This document shows, in pieces, positions 22,227 to 33,124 of a stretch of DNA of 64,000 nucleotides. The position numbers and the translations under genes are program-made. Every line of letters starts with the position of its first letter. The first letter of the stretch is position 1. The notes under the pieces were generated by a model. That model had not been told where the DNA came from. It was given only the letters and a program-made list of their open reading frames with translations, and did no database searches. This DNA comes from Phytopythium helicoides (Eukaryota > Oomycota > Peronosporomycetes > Pythiales > Pythiaceae), in NCBI GenBank assembly GCA_024867545.1, contig JANFNE010000021.1, positions 310,001 through 374,000 on the forward strand. Reading direction: 5' to 3'.

Positions 22227-23364
22227 CTAGCTGCAGTGTGGCATGATGCTAGTCTGCGTGGTCGATTCGCAGGTTAGAGGTCGAGATCCGGCTCGAACCT
22301 CGCTCTCGAGGTGCATGCCGTTGTGGAGATAGCGTCGAGCCGAGTAGCATGATCGCGGAGCGATCACAGAGCCAATATGGTTGCTCACGCAGCTAACATA
22401 ACGGGATGGCCTTGCCACGCGCATAGGTTCAAAGTGATCTGCGATTGCAGCTTGATAAGCTCGAGGAAACAGCACGCGCTCAGCAGGCGCAGGGGGTTGT
22501 TGATCCACTGTAATCAAAGGATCGGCAACCTGGGTCAAAGGTGCAGCGTCAAGAATCAAGACGAGCTGGTGAAGCTCGCATTGCTGGCGACAAGAGATAT
22601 TAGAATGAGTGCGCTCAGTATATCTGAAGCAGTACCTTACAAGCTGCCAGCGCGTATCTCCATCATCGTAGCTCACTAAGAGCGCCAATGGATCTAGCTG
22701 ATATGCTGTGACGCGTCCAACGAACCAAGCTGCTTCGCTCGGCCAGAACGCAGCCACTTTGCAGCCAAGCAGCGAGGCAGCTGCTGTGTTGAGGGCGTCG
22801 GGCGTGGATAAATGTTCGAACAAGTTTGCTGGAAGAGCAGAATGCCTGTGAATTCCTGCGCACACTGGGTGCAGGCGGATATTGCAAGATCCCTTTCAGC
22901 ACAAACAAGGTGCCGGGTAAATAAATGAAGGTCAACAAGTGAATCGACGCGACTCGAACCTCCCAGACTACATCGCCATCATCATACGTGATGAGGTGCT
23001 GACCGTTCGCTGAGTCTGCAACGACTCCGTCGAACCAAGCAAACTCTTGAACCCAAAATACCTGTACTCGATCCCCCACCGCAAAAGACGAAATGTCGTC
23101 TTCAGCAGCCTCCGTGCTCGCTGGATCCTCATCATCGTCCTCAAATGACTCGGAATCGTAGTCATCGAATTCGTCGTCGTCGTACGCGTTATCCGAGTTG
23201 GCTTCTCCAACAGTGCGAGCAATCGCTGCTGTCGAGGAGTCACCGCTGTTTCCGAACGAGTCTGAGACCTGAAAGCTTCCGCTCCTTTCATCGCTGCCGT
23301 GCCAATCGCGCATCATAAATCTGAAATGTCCAGGCTCGGCAACAACTCGATAGGAATCAGTCAA
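22227..23364 (-). CDS. Protein with two Tudor-like domains, 5' end next to Fanzor insertion
   Basis: Two copies of a Tudor-like signature can be read: FAVGDRVQVFWVQEFAWFDGVV ending in LITYDDGDVVWEV, and CKVAAFWPSEAAWFVGRV ending in LLVSYDDGDTRWQLV. Domains of this type bind methylated Lys or Arg on histones or other proteins. An acidic stretch (DDDEFDDYDSESFEDDDED) precedes the first. The two halves are in different frames around 22700-22930, either an intron or a frame error. The open frame runs out to 23364 with no upstream ATG; the first in-frame ATG is near 23316. The Fanzor repeat begins at 23358, so the original 5' end may have been displaced by that insertion. Function unknown beyond the domain type. 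Confidence 0.6.
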
Positions 23365-24870
23365 AGAGGCGACGAGCCGAAGTCGAAGCTCGTGACGCAG
23401 CTAACGCCAAATCCTCGCTTGTGTGCGTCAAGACGTCGCTCAAGGCGTTTTGCAAGAGCGATGAGGCCATGACTTTGCCGTGGGAGTCCGTGCTGGCGGA
23501 TATGGACCAGGCCGTGCTGGAGGCTTACGTCCTCGCCAACATCCACGCCGTGCGGATGTGTCAGCAGGGCGATGCAGTGGAGCCACTCAACCAGGTCTTC
23601 TTCTACAGATGCCTATCGTGTGTTTGCAACGCCAACTCCACACTCGGGTCTCCTGCATTCCAGCAATCAGTCACGCTGTACAACACTTGGCGAGGTGAGG
23701 ACGCTCGACGTGCAAGCAACCGGCAGATTACCGCTGGGTGGCAGCAGAACGCAGCCCAAATGATGGCCACTAACACCAAGAACGCGATCGTACGCAACTT
23801 CTACCGTCGCTTTCACCGTCACATCAAGCGGGTCTATGACTTGAATGGTGCTGAGGCCTACGTCATGATCAAGAGCATCCTGGACCCTGTCTACAACGGC
23901 AACGATACCGAGGTGCAGGCTTGGCGAGAGCAGATCCCGCGCAACGAGAGCGGCTACTTGTCCGACGAGGCTAACAGATTGCTTCCTCTCACCTACATGA
24001 TTCTGACCGACATTGAAGAGAGGAATCGCCGGTTTCAGCATCGACAAGATATCCCAGAGGTCCGCGCGTTCAGTCTCCTGCCGACAAAGAATGGGTTCAA
24101 GTGCTCGCACTTCAAGATGTGCAAGACGGCGCTCCGCAGCCTACTTCTACGTGCTGGTGTTCGCGTGCCTCCTCAAGGTGACGATTGGAATGCTGTCGCA
24201 GACCATTGGTGGCACAGTCTCTTCAATATCGAGAAGTTTGAAACAGCCAACAAGAAGTTCGCAGGAGAGATCGTGACGGACGGAAAGGCTGTCAGTATTG
24301 CCATGCGGAAAACCCATCCGGCAACAGACCGCCCACTTCGGGAAGAAGACTACGATGTCATGTGGGGCCTAGATCCTGGCAGACGAGATCTGTTTGTAGC
24401 AACCAACCAGGACGGCGAGACTATCCACTGCTCTTCTCGTGAGTTCTACGAGGATGCTCGCTACCACAAGAGCAACCAGAAAATAGCTTACTGGAAGGAG
24501 CGGCGTCCCGACATTTTGACGGCCGAGCGTCAGATGCCGTCGAAGAAGACCGCGTCGCTCGAGTTGCTGAAAACGTACACACAATACGTTATTCCACATA
24601 TGGAAAACCTGCTAGGATTTTCACGGGCGAAGGGATTCCGCAACCTGCGTTTTGGTCGGTACATCTTTGCGCAGAAAAAGCTTCATGAACTCTGCCGGAG
24701 ACTGACCCAGCAAGCAGGCAGGCGAACGGTGGTTGGATTTGGAGATTGGAGCAATACCGATTACTCTGGACTCATCAAGAAGTGCCCCGCGGGGCCGGTC
24801 AAGAGACTCGAGCACACATTGAGAAACTACTGTCGTGTGCAATCGATTGATGAGTTTATCATTAACAATA
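23358..24870 (+). mobile_element. Fanzor transposon-derived copy 2 (inverted partner of copy at 1-1330)
   Basis: 23358-24713 pairs in opposite orientation with 1330-1. The left boundary is the abrupt loss of similarity at 23358. The right boundary is inferred to be near 24860, because the coding sequence departs from the Fanzor family pattern just after the RuvC-II Glu codon at 24852-24854. No terminal inverted repeats or target-site duplication could be seen. The element is wedged between the 5' end of the Tudor-like gene and the stop codon of the FYVE-GAF gene (24937). Confidence 0.75.
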
Positions 24871-24917
24871 CACTGATATACTGCACGAACAAATATACAT
24901 CAACCGAGACTCCATGA
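23421..24917 (+). CDS. Fanzor-like RNA-guided nuclease family protein, truncated after RuvC-II
   Basis: Open frame of 498 codons; the first codon is GTG and the frame continues upstream without an ATG to a TGA near 23327, so the start is uncertain. The RuvC-I Asp is in GLDPGRRDLF (residue 318). A helical, basic region follows (MPSKKTASLELL, RAKGFRNLRFGRYIFAQKK), then VVGFGDWSNTD and GPVKRLEHTL leading to the RuvC-II acid in SIDEF (Glu478), 160 residues after the Asp, a spacing and order typical of Fanzor1. The family normally continues with a Ser/Thr-rich step, a zinc ribbon and the third RuvC Asp. Here about 19 unrelated residues follow and a stop is reached, so a catalytic acid is missing and nuclease activity is unlikely. 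An intron leading to a further exon cannot be fully excluded. Confidence 0.82.
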   Translation: MCVKTSLKAFCKSDEAMTLPWESVLADMDQAVLEAYVLANIHAVRMCQQGDAVEPLNQVFFYRCLSCVCNANSTLGSPAFQQSVTLYNTWRGEDARRASNRQITAGWQQNAAQMMATNTKNAIVRNFYRRFHRHIKRVYDLNGAEAYVMIKSILDPVYNGNDTEVQAWREQIPRNESGYLSDEANRLLPLTYMILTDIEERNRRFQHRQDIPEVRAFSLLPTKNGFKCSHFKMCKTALRSLLLRAGVRVPPQGDDWNAVADHWWHSLFNIEKFETANKKFAGEIVTDGKAVSIAMRKTHPATDRPLREEDYDVMWGLDPGRRDLFVATNQDGETIHCSSREFYEDARYHKSNQKIAYWKERRPDILTAERQMPSKKTASLELLKTYTQYVIPHMENLLGFSRAKGFRNLRFGRYIFAQKKLHELCRRLTQQAGRRTVVGFGDWSNTDYSGLIKKCPAGPVKRLEHTLRNYCRVQSIDEFIINNTLIYCTNKYTSTETP

Positions 24918-24936
24918 GCTCTCGTGCCTTAGTGAA

Positions 24937-26806
24937 CTACTTGATCTGGGCTTGCTCCATCTTGGCCTCCATCCGCGCAAGGTCTGCCATAAGGCGGCTA
25001 ATCTGAGAAGAGTGCTGACCAAGCATCTGAGAGATGGAGATCTGCTGCATTGCGAGCTGCTGCTGTGTCTCAGTGTTCTGTGAGAGTAATCGCAGCAGAA
25101 GTGCCTCTACCGGCGGCGACTCGCCTTCGAGTGAGCACTCGGTGCTTTCTTGAAGAGCGTGGACGTCTGCAGCAAGTAAGTCCACTGCTTTCTTACTGTT
25201 CGGAGAGGTCTGTGTCGCGGAAACTGAGAACGAGGGAGTTGAGGAAAGCGACGCAGTTGACATCGAGAGCTTGCAGGCTTCTTCTGGGGACGTTTCCAAG
25301 CCATAGAGAGCAGACAGAGCATCAACTTGCTCCGATAGTCTCATTGTAGCAATGGTTCGAGTTTCCAGGGGATCTAGATGTCGGGAACTGGCTGTGATCT
25401 TCGCACTGTTGTTGCCGTCATCACCATCCACGCACGTGAGCTCTTCTGGAAGGCATGGCAGATTCTCGCTCGCTGCCTGTGCCAAGCGCTCCAGCACCGT
25501 GATGTCGCATGATTCGCGCGGACGGGTGTCCAGAACAAACACACTTCCAACGGCATGCCCAGTTTCTCGATGAACGATCGGTGCTGCAGCGTAGAAGCGA
25601 ATGCCCGTCACACCAGAGACAAGCGGGTTCTTCTCGAAACCGGGGGTCTTGTAGTAAGTCTGGCACCACAACGGACTCGCCGAGAAACACCGTGTACGCG
25701 CAAAACGCAATTTTTCTTGGGATTGACTTGTGCAAGAGTCCTGCGCTCGCCTTGAACCACTGCGTGTCCTCGTCAAGAAAGCTGACACCAGCCATCTGAC
25801 ACGACAGTCGTGACCTTGCCAGGTTGCAAATGGTGTCAAATTCCTTCTCTGGTGCGGTGTTGAGGACACGGAGGCTGTGAAGAAGGCGTAGTCGATCGCT
25901 CTCATCAAGTGGTGTGGGTGGCTCTGGCCACATATGCTGCCAGGTTCGACTCTTTAGCGACCCATCCGCTGAGTGGAACGCTGGTGCGCTGCACGGAGGA
26001 TGGCGTCCTGCGCTTTTTGTTGTTGCCGCTGCTGCTGCTGCTGCTACTGCTCGAGTCACTGTCGCTCGACATGTCCTCAAAGGAGCTCTTGTGGCGTCCA
26101 TCCTTGGCTCGCGGCGTGTAGCAGTCAACCTTGCTCCACTCTTGTCGATCTCGCGACACGTCGGCACCTTCATCGGCCGAGCTAGGGCGAGAGCAGGTGG
26201 CCCTGAATCCACTGGCGCGCCGAGTAGCCCTGACGACGCCGTATGCGGAGACAGCAGATCCGACGAGCAGGGCGGCTGTGCGCGGCGCGAGGACGCCGCA
26301 GGGCTTGCTGCACAGGCAAGACATGCAGACGCGCACGCGCGTGCGGCCCGCGGCGGGGTCCACGACCGTCTCCTTGTGCAGCGTGCAGCTGTTGCACACG
26401 ACCTCTCCGCACTGTCACGGGCACACGACGTTAGGGCTCCGGGCCGCTGCTCGCCCACCGCGTCCGAACGTACCATGCGGCAGTGGTGCTTGCGGCGGAA
26501 GGTGCCGAACGGCCGCGTGCACACGAAGCAGCTGGCGCGCTCGTGGTCGGCGACCCAATGGCCGGCGTCCACGAGCCGCGGTACCACGAACTCGCCCGCG
26601 CGCTGCTGCTGCGCCCGCATCGCTCGCTCGTCTGGGAACGGGAGGAGCGTCGCGCAGGTCGGCGTCTGCCACTGTGGGTGTGCGCGGCAGGCGGCGGAAG
26701 GCGAAGTGGCTGTGAAGGCTCGACCGGCGCCTTGTTTGTTGCCTTTCCCTTCAACTTGCCTGCAGCGTTTTTCGAACGTTTGGCGGCATTTTTGGATCAC
26801 CAGCAT
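24937..26806 (-). CDS. FYVE zinc finger and GAF domain protein
   Basis: Oomycetes carry many FYVE-GAF proteins. FYVE fingers bind PI3P on endosomes and GAF domains sense small ligands. The FYVE region reads WVADHERASCFVCTRPF, then FRRKHHCRM. A 62 bp GT-AG intron (26473-26412) cuts exactly there, and the next exon resumes with CGEVVCNSC, so the diagnostic basic HHCR/CG motif is formed only after splicing. A Ser/Asp linker follows, then the GAF domain (LARSRLSCQMAGVSFLDED ... KIAFCAYTVF ... IRFYAAAPI ... VGSVFVLDTRPR) read across two frame changes near 25900 and 25650. The C-terminus is a Gln-rich coiled-coil (LAMQQISISQMLG). The ORF opens at 26806, but an ATG near 26622 (MRAQQQRAGEFV) may be the true start. 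Function not known. Confidence 0.8.
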
Positions 26807-27407
26807 ACTGAAAGCAAGTGAGGGTGCTATAAAAAAAAGTGAAACTGAATGTTTCTTCTTCCTTTTTTTCTCTCGCCTTCATTTGAGAGCGACGACGGTG
26901 AGCAACAACGATTTTAGACGCGGCACGAACCGCTTCCATAGCGGTGGAAAAATGCACCGTAAAGTTCTCGCCCCGAGCGCTCCGCACCGCTCGCCTGTAC
27001 TCAGATGCGGCGGAAAGGCAGTCGCAACTCAGCATGGCGTGCGATGCGAGTCGAGTCGCGAGACGCGCTGAGGATTCGCCGACTTTGGATGTGTCCTCTC
27101 TGCCTGATCCCTTCGTCGCTGTTCGCTGGGCGGCTCATATAAACCACGTGAACTTCTTACTGTGAGCATGCGACTTGTTGTTCGGATCAACTGCAGGTTG
27201 CATGGATGCCGTTCGTTTTTCGAGCATCAGCACGACGACGGCGGACCATTAGCTATAGCGTTGCTGCTGCAGTGTGCAGGATAGGGGGGGGGGTATTCCA
27301 ATCGCGACAAGCTGCTGCCGTTGTCGTGAAAAGCCGCATTCGCTTCAAGTTGAAGTGGCGGTTCGTACCGCAACGCAACGGTTACGCGCGCGGACACACA
27401 AGATCTT
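26807..27407. other. Gene-poor stretch
   Basis: No recognisable gene. A G-run of nine lies near 27283-27291 and an A/T-rich patch near 26828-26880. Probably the promoter region of the FYVE-GAF gene and flanking spacer. Confidence 0.3.
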
Positions 27408-27547
27408 GACTACTTGGTAGTCCTAAACTGATTTCCAAAAAAGACTTTCTGGTAGTCAAATGAATGGTGTTTGTTAGGAGGACCTAATGTCACCGTTCCT
27501 ATCCGCAATACCCTTGACAATCAACACCATTAGACTACTAGGTAGTC
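27408..27547. repeat. Small inverted-repeat (MITE-like) structure with terminal palindromes
   Basis: GACTACTTGGTAGTC (27408-27422) and GACTACTAGGTAGTC (27533-27547) are near-identical hairpins with 6-bp arms. Inside, GGTAGTC...AATGGTGTT near 27450-27472 faces AACACCATTAGACTAC near 27522-27537 in inverted orientation. The unit is about 140 bp, without a coding frame. Direct repeats of AACTGA follow both palindromes. Whether this is a transposon or a regulatory structure is open. Confidence 0.5.
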
Positions 27548-27667
27548 ATGAACTGAAATGGGGACTACCGGGTCAACAATTTTCAGGAACTCTAACGGCC
27601 ACGTTACTGCTGTGTTAGGAACCGCAGCAGCGCGATCCGAAGGGGGAAAAAGGCCCTTCCTGGCTCC

Positions 27668-29307
27668 ATGCGGCTCCCGGCGGCGATCGCGGCGACGCGC
27701 GCGCTCTCGCGCGTGTTCAGCGCTGGCCGCGGCAGCGCCAAGGTGCGCGCCCTGTCTCTGCGGCTCTGCAGGCCTCGAGCGCGGCTCCACGCGCGCCGGA
27801 ACGGCGGCTAACGCGCGCTTTTTCGTCGACAGCTGCCGCTGCGCCAGGCGCTGCTGCTCAGCGGCGTCGGGCTCTCGGTGCTGGCGCTGGCCAACGCCGA
27901 GCTGGCGCGCGACACGTGCGGCGTGGCAGACGCGCAGTGCGATGCGCGCTACACGCCGCCCGAGGTGGACGCCAGCGCCTTCACGGTGCCGCTGGACGGC
28001 GAGCTCTACCTGCCGGTGGCCAACTCGCGCGCCACGCGCGTCAGCTGCGCCACGTACAAGGCCAACTTCCCCATCGAGGTGGGCGCCGTTTGGGTGTGAT
28101 AGTGGCGGTGCGTAGAAGGGAAAGGACTCACGGTGCGGACGGCGAGCAGGACAAGTTCAACGTCCACGTGGGAGACAACGGCGACGTGTTCGCGGCCGTG
28201 CTGGACGGTCACGGTGCGCTGCGTCTTTCCCAGTCAGCTGGTGATCGAGCAGCATCAACTGACAAAGGACTGTGACAGGCGGCTGGCAGGTGTCCGAGTA
28301 CGCGCGCAAGTCGCTGATTGACAACGTGCAGAAAGAGCTCGCGGCGCTGCGCAAGACGGACGCCAGCGGCTCGTCTTCTTCGTCGGATGACGGCGACAAG
28401 AAGAAGCCACTGTCCAACAAGAAGGTAGCGGCGGCTATCCAGCGCGGCTTCGGTCGCACCGACCGCGAGCTCATGGAGGACGTGGCGGCCTGCGTTCAAG
28501 CTGGGATTCGGAGCCTGTCGCGCGTTGCGGGTCGTGCGCACTGCTCGTCTTCGTGGACGGTGGCGCCGTTCACGTTGCCAATGGTGAGGGCACGGTGTTT
28601 CACGGTGGGACTTTGTCATGACGCTTGATTTTACTGACTTCCATTCCACAATGTATTCTGTGTGTCCAGCCGGCGACATTCGTGCCGTTCTCGGTCGCCT
28701 TGACACTGAACATTCCAAGGAGGGAGAAGATGCCAGCGCATCGAGCAGTGATGTGGTTGCCGTCCCAATGAGCCGAGACCACAACGCCATGTCACTTGCG
28801 GAGCAGGAAAGGCTCCGCAAGGAGCATCCAGGTGAAGCAAATGTCTTCACATGCAGGCATCCGGAATCGTGCTACGTCAAGAGCGCTCTGCAGCCCACCC
28901 GCGCGCTCGGGGACTTTTCCCTCAAGTACTCGGAGTTTAATGGCCCCCCATACGTGAACGGTGACCGGTCGGCTGGCCGCCACTTCGCGGCGCCTTACTC
29001 CCCGCCTTACATCACGGCTATCCCAGAAGTCAAGCACCACACGCTTGACGAGAGCGACCAGTTCCTGATCGTGGGATCCGATGGACTTTGGGACTACCTT
29101 GACAACCAAGAGGCGGTCGACATTGTTCGCGAGCAGGTACTTGCAGGCAAGCAGGCGACTGCGGGCCGTGCGCTGGTAGAGCGCGTGCTGCAAAAGGCAG
29201 CCAAGCGGTACGAGATGTCCTACCAGGACCTGCTCAGTCTCCCCCCTGGCAACCACCGACGACGGCGCCACGACGACACAACCGTCGTCGTCCTGTTCTT
29301 CGAGTAG
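27668..29307 (+). CDS. PP2C-type protein phosphatase with mitochondrial-type presequence (PDP-like)
   Basis: Metal-dependent Ser/Thr phosphatase. The N-terminus MRLPAAIAATRALSRVFSAG is basic, lacks acids and looks like a mitochondrial presequence. Introns at 27743-27832, 28079-28149, 28214-28278 and 28584-28669 (65-90 bp, GT-AG) all join in frame. Catalytic motifs: NFPIEDKFNV (metal-binding acid), AAVLDGHGGW (assembled across intron 3), NAGDIRAVLGRL (across intron 4), ALQPTRALGDF, IVGSDGLWDYL and the final RHDDTTVVVLFF. The PIED and DGHGG context resembles pyruvate dehydrogenase phosphatase more than cytosolic PP2Cs, so matrix dephosphorylation of a dehydrogenase is a reasonable but unproven guess. 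One single-base error is likely near 28490. The stop lies 81 bp from the convergent phosphodiesterase gene. Confidence 0.88.
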
Positions 29308-29387
29308 GCGCGCGGGGTGCAGACAAGTAGCTCTTCTTAGAGTACAACAAGATAAGTTTGCAGCAGATCATGGTTAGATTCGTTGCG

Positions 29388-32300
29388 TCACAGCATGTTG
29401 GTCATCTCAGGGTTTGCTACGTCTGACCCTGGGTTTCCACCTACAGTCACAGTGACCTGAACATTGCTTGGCACCCCAAGTCCCGCACTAGTTGCTACGC
29501 CTGAAGAGCCAAGGGCAGCACTCGCCGCTGCCTCAGAAGCAGCAGCTGCAGCAGCTTCATTTGCAATCTCTTCGTCCAGCATGTGCCTGTACTTGTCGTA
29601 GTTTTGTTCGAGTGAGTCTGCATAGAACTGTTCCATCACAACCAAGCCAATTTGTCACTGATTTTGCATGGTGAGAAGGCAGGAAAGCAAGAAGTTTCGT
29701 ACCCGCAAGTAGGGACAGAGCGCAGCGAGAGGCAGCCAGATGGGGCGAACAATGTAATTGATGAAATGCAGTTGCACTGCAAGACGCGTGCGAGTTCGAG
29801 CTGAGGTCGTGCATGAAGAGGTCCGAAGGGACTCCAAGCTCTGCTTCGGCGCGAGCTTGAGCGTGGAATTCATCAAGCAGCCGAGCTCCCCAGTGCATGC
29901 TCTGTGCAAATGGCAGTGCTTGGTGGGACAGATCAGCCGCATGGAGCAAGACACCCATGAGTAAAGCACTTTTGTCCGGCAAGGCTCGTCGCGTCAGCGT
30001 CTCGAGCGCTCGACATTTGTCAAAATGCGTGCCCATGTCAGTCGCGAGAATGCATGAGATGACGAGTGCACGCACGCGTCGATAACGGTCGGCATCCAGA
30101 TGCTGTAGAATCTTGGCAGACTTGTGGTTGAGAATGATGAACGTGACGCGGCAGTGATGCCGCTCGAGGACAGCATCGTCATTGTGTGTGAGTGCAAGAG
30201 GGCTCAGTGTGCGAACTTCGAATTCGTTCGAGTTTCCAGGGTGATCAATGTCGTGGCACAATGCAGCAAGTAGCATTGAGAAGATCTCGATGCCGCTGAA
30301 GAATTTGCGGCACTCGGCTCGAATCATGACGTGAAGCGCCAGTAATACTTGAAAAGCGTGTTGGAAGTTGTGGAACGGGTTGCTGCGGTAGTAGTTGGCC
30401 ACATTGGTGGTGAATGCTGCAAACTTGTCGCTCGAGATGCGCAACGATTCCAGAAACCCATAGGCTCTGAATATGATTCCGCAACACATGGCAATATCAC
30501 CGCTCGAGTACACGGTCGTGTCGGTGTCCCATTTGTCGAGCGGCTCATCATGACCCTGAGCAAAAATGATCTCACGAGGGAATGGAACAATGTCGTCTTC
30601 AGCCCCGTACTGCTCCTTTCGTCGCGCTGCCGGTGGAATCAATGATATTTCAGCCTTGTCTCGTTCAACGGAAGGAGCTGCAGCTCCAGCGGAGTAGCAG
30701 TACTTGTGCACGATGGAAGAGATAATATCGGTCTCGGAAAAGGGATTGGCGTTCACATCAAACCTTCGAGACGACCCCTAATCGTGTCAGTGAGCGCGCC
30801 GACCCTGGCCCCTTCGCTACTTGATTTGCATTGAGACTTGTTGAGCTCTTGCTACCTGAAAGGGCTCCAGCGCTAGCCCCATTGGAGCTATTGTTCGCAA
30901 CACAATCCGACACAACCTTGTAGTAGGAAATGTCGAGCGACAAGCGCCCAAGCGCAAATTGCACTTCACTGCAAAACTTGCGCATCGTCACGCGGTCACT
31001 GCCTGTGAATGCAACCACGCGTCCATCTGCCTCTTTCTTGTTGATGCACATGGCGACTGCTACAACCTTGCGGCTGGACAGTGAGTGGTCTTCGAAAACA
31101 GGCATGCAAAGAACGCTTGTAGTGCGGTACCCAGTCTGCTGGTCGACGGTCGGATCGAAAAGCGGGTGGGTGTAAGCGTCCCGAGTACAAACCAGATCTC
31201 CTGTAGTCGCAACAAGGCCAGAAATGCCACGGTTCATGGGTGACCGGATACTTTCGCCTCCTATTTGCGGCGTGATCCACAGCTCCTTTTTGAAGTGATC
31301 GATGAGCAGTAGCCCGAAACGGTCGCACGACATGATTTCTTTGCCAAGCTTCATGACCAAGTCCACAAAAGCAGCAACGTCCGATTCGTGCTCCGAGAGG
31401 AAAGTAGAAAGTGCCAAACGAGCTTCGATGAGTTTTTGAGACGTCCGCACTTCGTGTAATAGACTCGCTTTGTGGAGTGAGATACCGACAGCATCCGCTG
31501 CATAATTCAGGAAGATAGCATCTTCGCTCGAAAAATCTGTCCCATCGACTTTGTTTACAGCGGACAATACGGCGAGAATAGCACCATCAGGGGATTTCAC
31601 TGGAAGACATAGGATTCGCTTGGTGAGAAACCCTGTTTTGTGGTCAAGAGTTGGGTCGAACATGGGGTGCGAGTATGCATCGTTGGTAATGATAGTCTCT
31701 CCTGTACGAGCGACGTGGCCTACAATTCCTTTAGTGATCGGTACATACTCGCCGCGTACAATGTCGGCTGCACTTGCGATGTACAACTCGTCTTCACCAT
31801 CCATCTTTAGAAAGAGCCCAATGCGCTCGGTGCCGATGAGCTCATGGCAAACTGATAGCACCTGGTCAAGCACTGCAGAAGAAACTGCTTCCATGGTGAT
31901 GTTTCGGTGTAGCTTCAGGAGCCCTTCGATGCGATTCTGAGCAGTTTGGCGTTCTCGAGAAAGCACGAGATGCCATATTGCGGATCCTGCGACAACAGCA
32001 AGGAACTCAAGGTTCTTCCGGTCCATATCTGTGAATCGTAGAGGCAATTGGCGGCTCGAGTCACTCGCCGATATCCGTTTTGGCGCCTTTTCTTGTTGAG
32101 TTGGCTGATTGCTATCAGGATTCAATCCTTGCTCTGGTTGCTTTGCTGTCGAAACAACCTGGAATACCCCGACGACTGCTCGGTTGGCATTACGGATCGG
32201 GAGGCACAGAAGCGCATGCGGCGTGATGCCGTTAATCTTCATTTGATATGCGTAGTTTTCGTGTGTGTAGAAATCCTCGATACTGAGCGACTTTCCTGTC

Positions 32301-33047
32301 ATGACGACGCGGCCAAATGTCGTGGGAGAGTCGGCTGCCACAAACCCTTCGTTGACGAAATGTCGATTCGTCAGAGGGGGCGCCGATATGAACCCGTGGT
32401 GCTTGCGTTGGTTGCTACTGCTGTCTTCTTGCTCGCTCTCGGCACCCTTGCGCTTTGCAGTCGACGAGAAGATGTCGATGACATTACGGCGCTCGTTGAG
32501 GATGCCGAGCGTGTACTTGTCGGCGCGCACGAGTTTCTCCACAGCCTGGAGGATGCGCGCAATGACGTCGTCAAAGCTGCCCTGAGCGGAGATCTCCTTG
32601 ACGGAAGCAACGACATCCTCCAGCTGAGCTATCCGTAGATTCATGATCCCCATCTTGCCCACGGGTGGCCCCAGTCCCCGGTGTCGGTGTTGACGCCACC
32701 GTGCCCACCGCGGCCGCGGTAGTCGACGGTGCGTTGCCCACCGCGATGGTCGCCGACCGAGCGCCACTCGAGCGCTGCGACCTCGGGCTCGCGCCGCCCA
32801 CCACGAGCGCGGCCGCGAGGTTGGAGAACGAGGGCGGCGCCATGATGCTCTGGCGGTGGCTCGAGCGGTACTGCGCGAGCTTGTGCTCGATCTCGAGCGT
32901 CTTGGCGCGCAGCTCCTTCGCGCGGCGCCGCGCGTCCTCGATCTGCCGCTGCAGCGCGCGCGTTTCCTGCTCGTGGCCGCGTGCGCTGCGCAGCACGACG
33001 CGCAGCGCGTCGGAAGGCGCGAACACCTCGCGCGGCTCGGCCATCAT
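29388..33047 (-). CDS. Cyclic-nucleotide phosphodiesterase with three GAF domains (paralogue 1)
   Basis: Hydrolyses cAMP and/or cGMP. From MMAEPREVF (33047): a coiled-coil start (ALQRQIEDARRRAKELRA), a low-complexity linker, GAF-A (RADKYTLGILNERRNVIDIF ... TFGRVVMTGKSL), GAF-B (ELIGTERIGLFLKMDG ... LAVLSAVNKVDGTDFSSED, an NKFDE-like motif) and GAF-C (IMSCDRFGLLLIDHF ... GYRTTSVLCMPVFEDHS). The catalytic domain has NPFHNFQHAFQV, ALCHDIDHPGNSN, HNDDAVLERHHC and LHAADLSHQALPFAQ, the metal-binding His/Asp set of class I phosphodiesterases. The tail is Ala/Ser-rich. Frame changes occur near 32640, 30770 and 29850; a short intron is likely near 29650-29705. Animal GAF-PDEs usually carry two GAF domains. 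A paralogue lies at 38872-42666. Confidence 0.9.
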
Positions 33048-33124
33048 GTCTGTTTAGGAAGGGGCGCCAAGGTTGAAGTGGAGGCGACATACAAACGCAA
33101 GTGCTGGGGCGTAAATTACAAAAC

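Noticed and set aside
24621..24917. Possible guide-RNA (omega-RNA) region at the 3' end of Fanzor copy 2
   Set aside because: The 3' part of the element appears truncated and no stable conserved structure could be identified by eye; not claimed.
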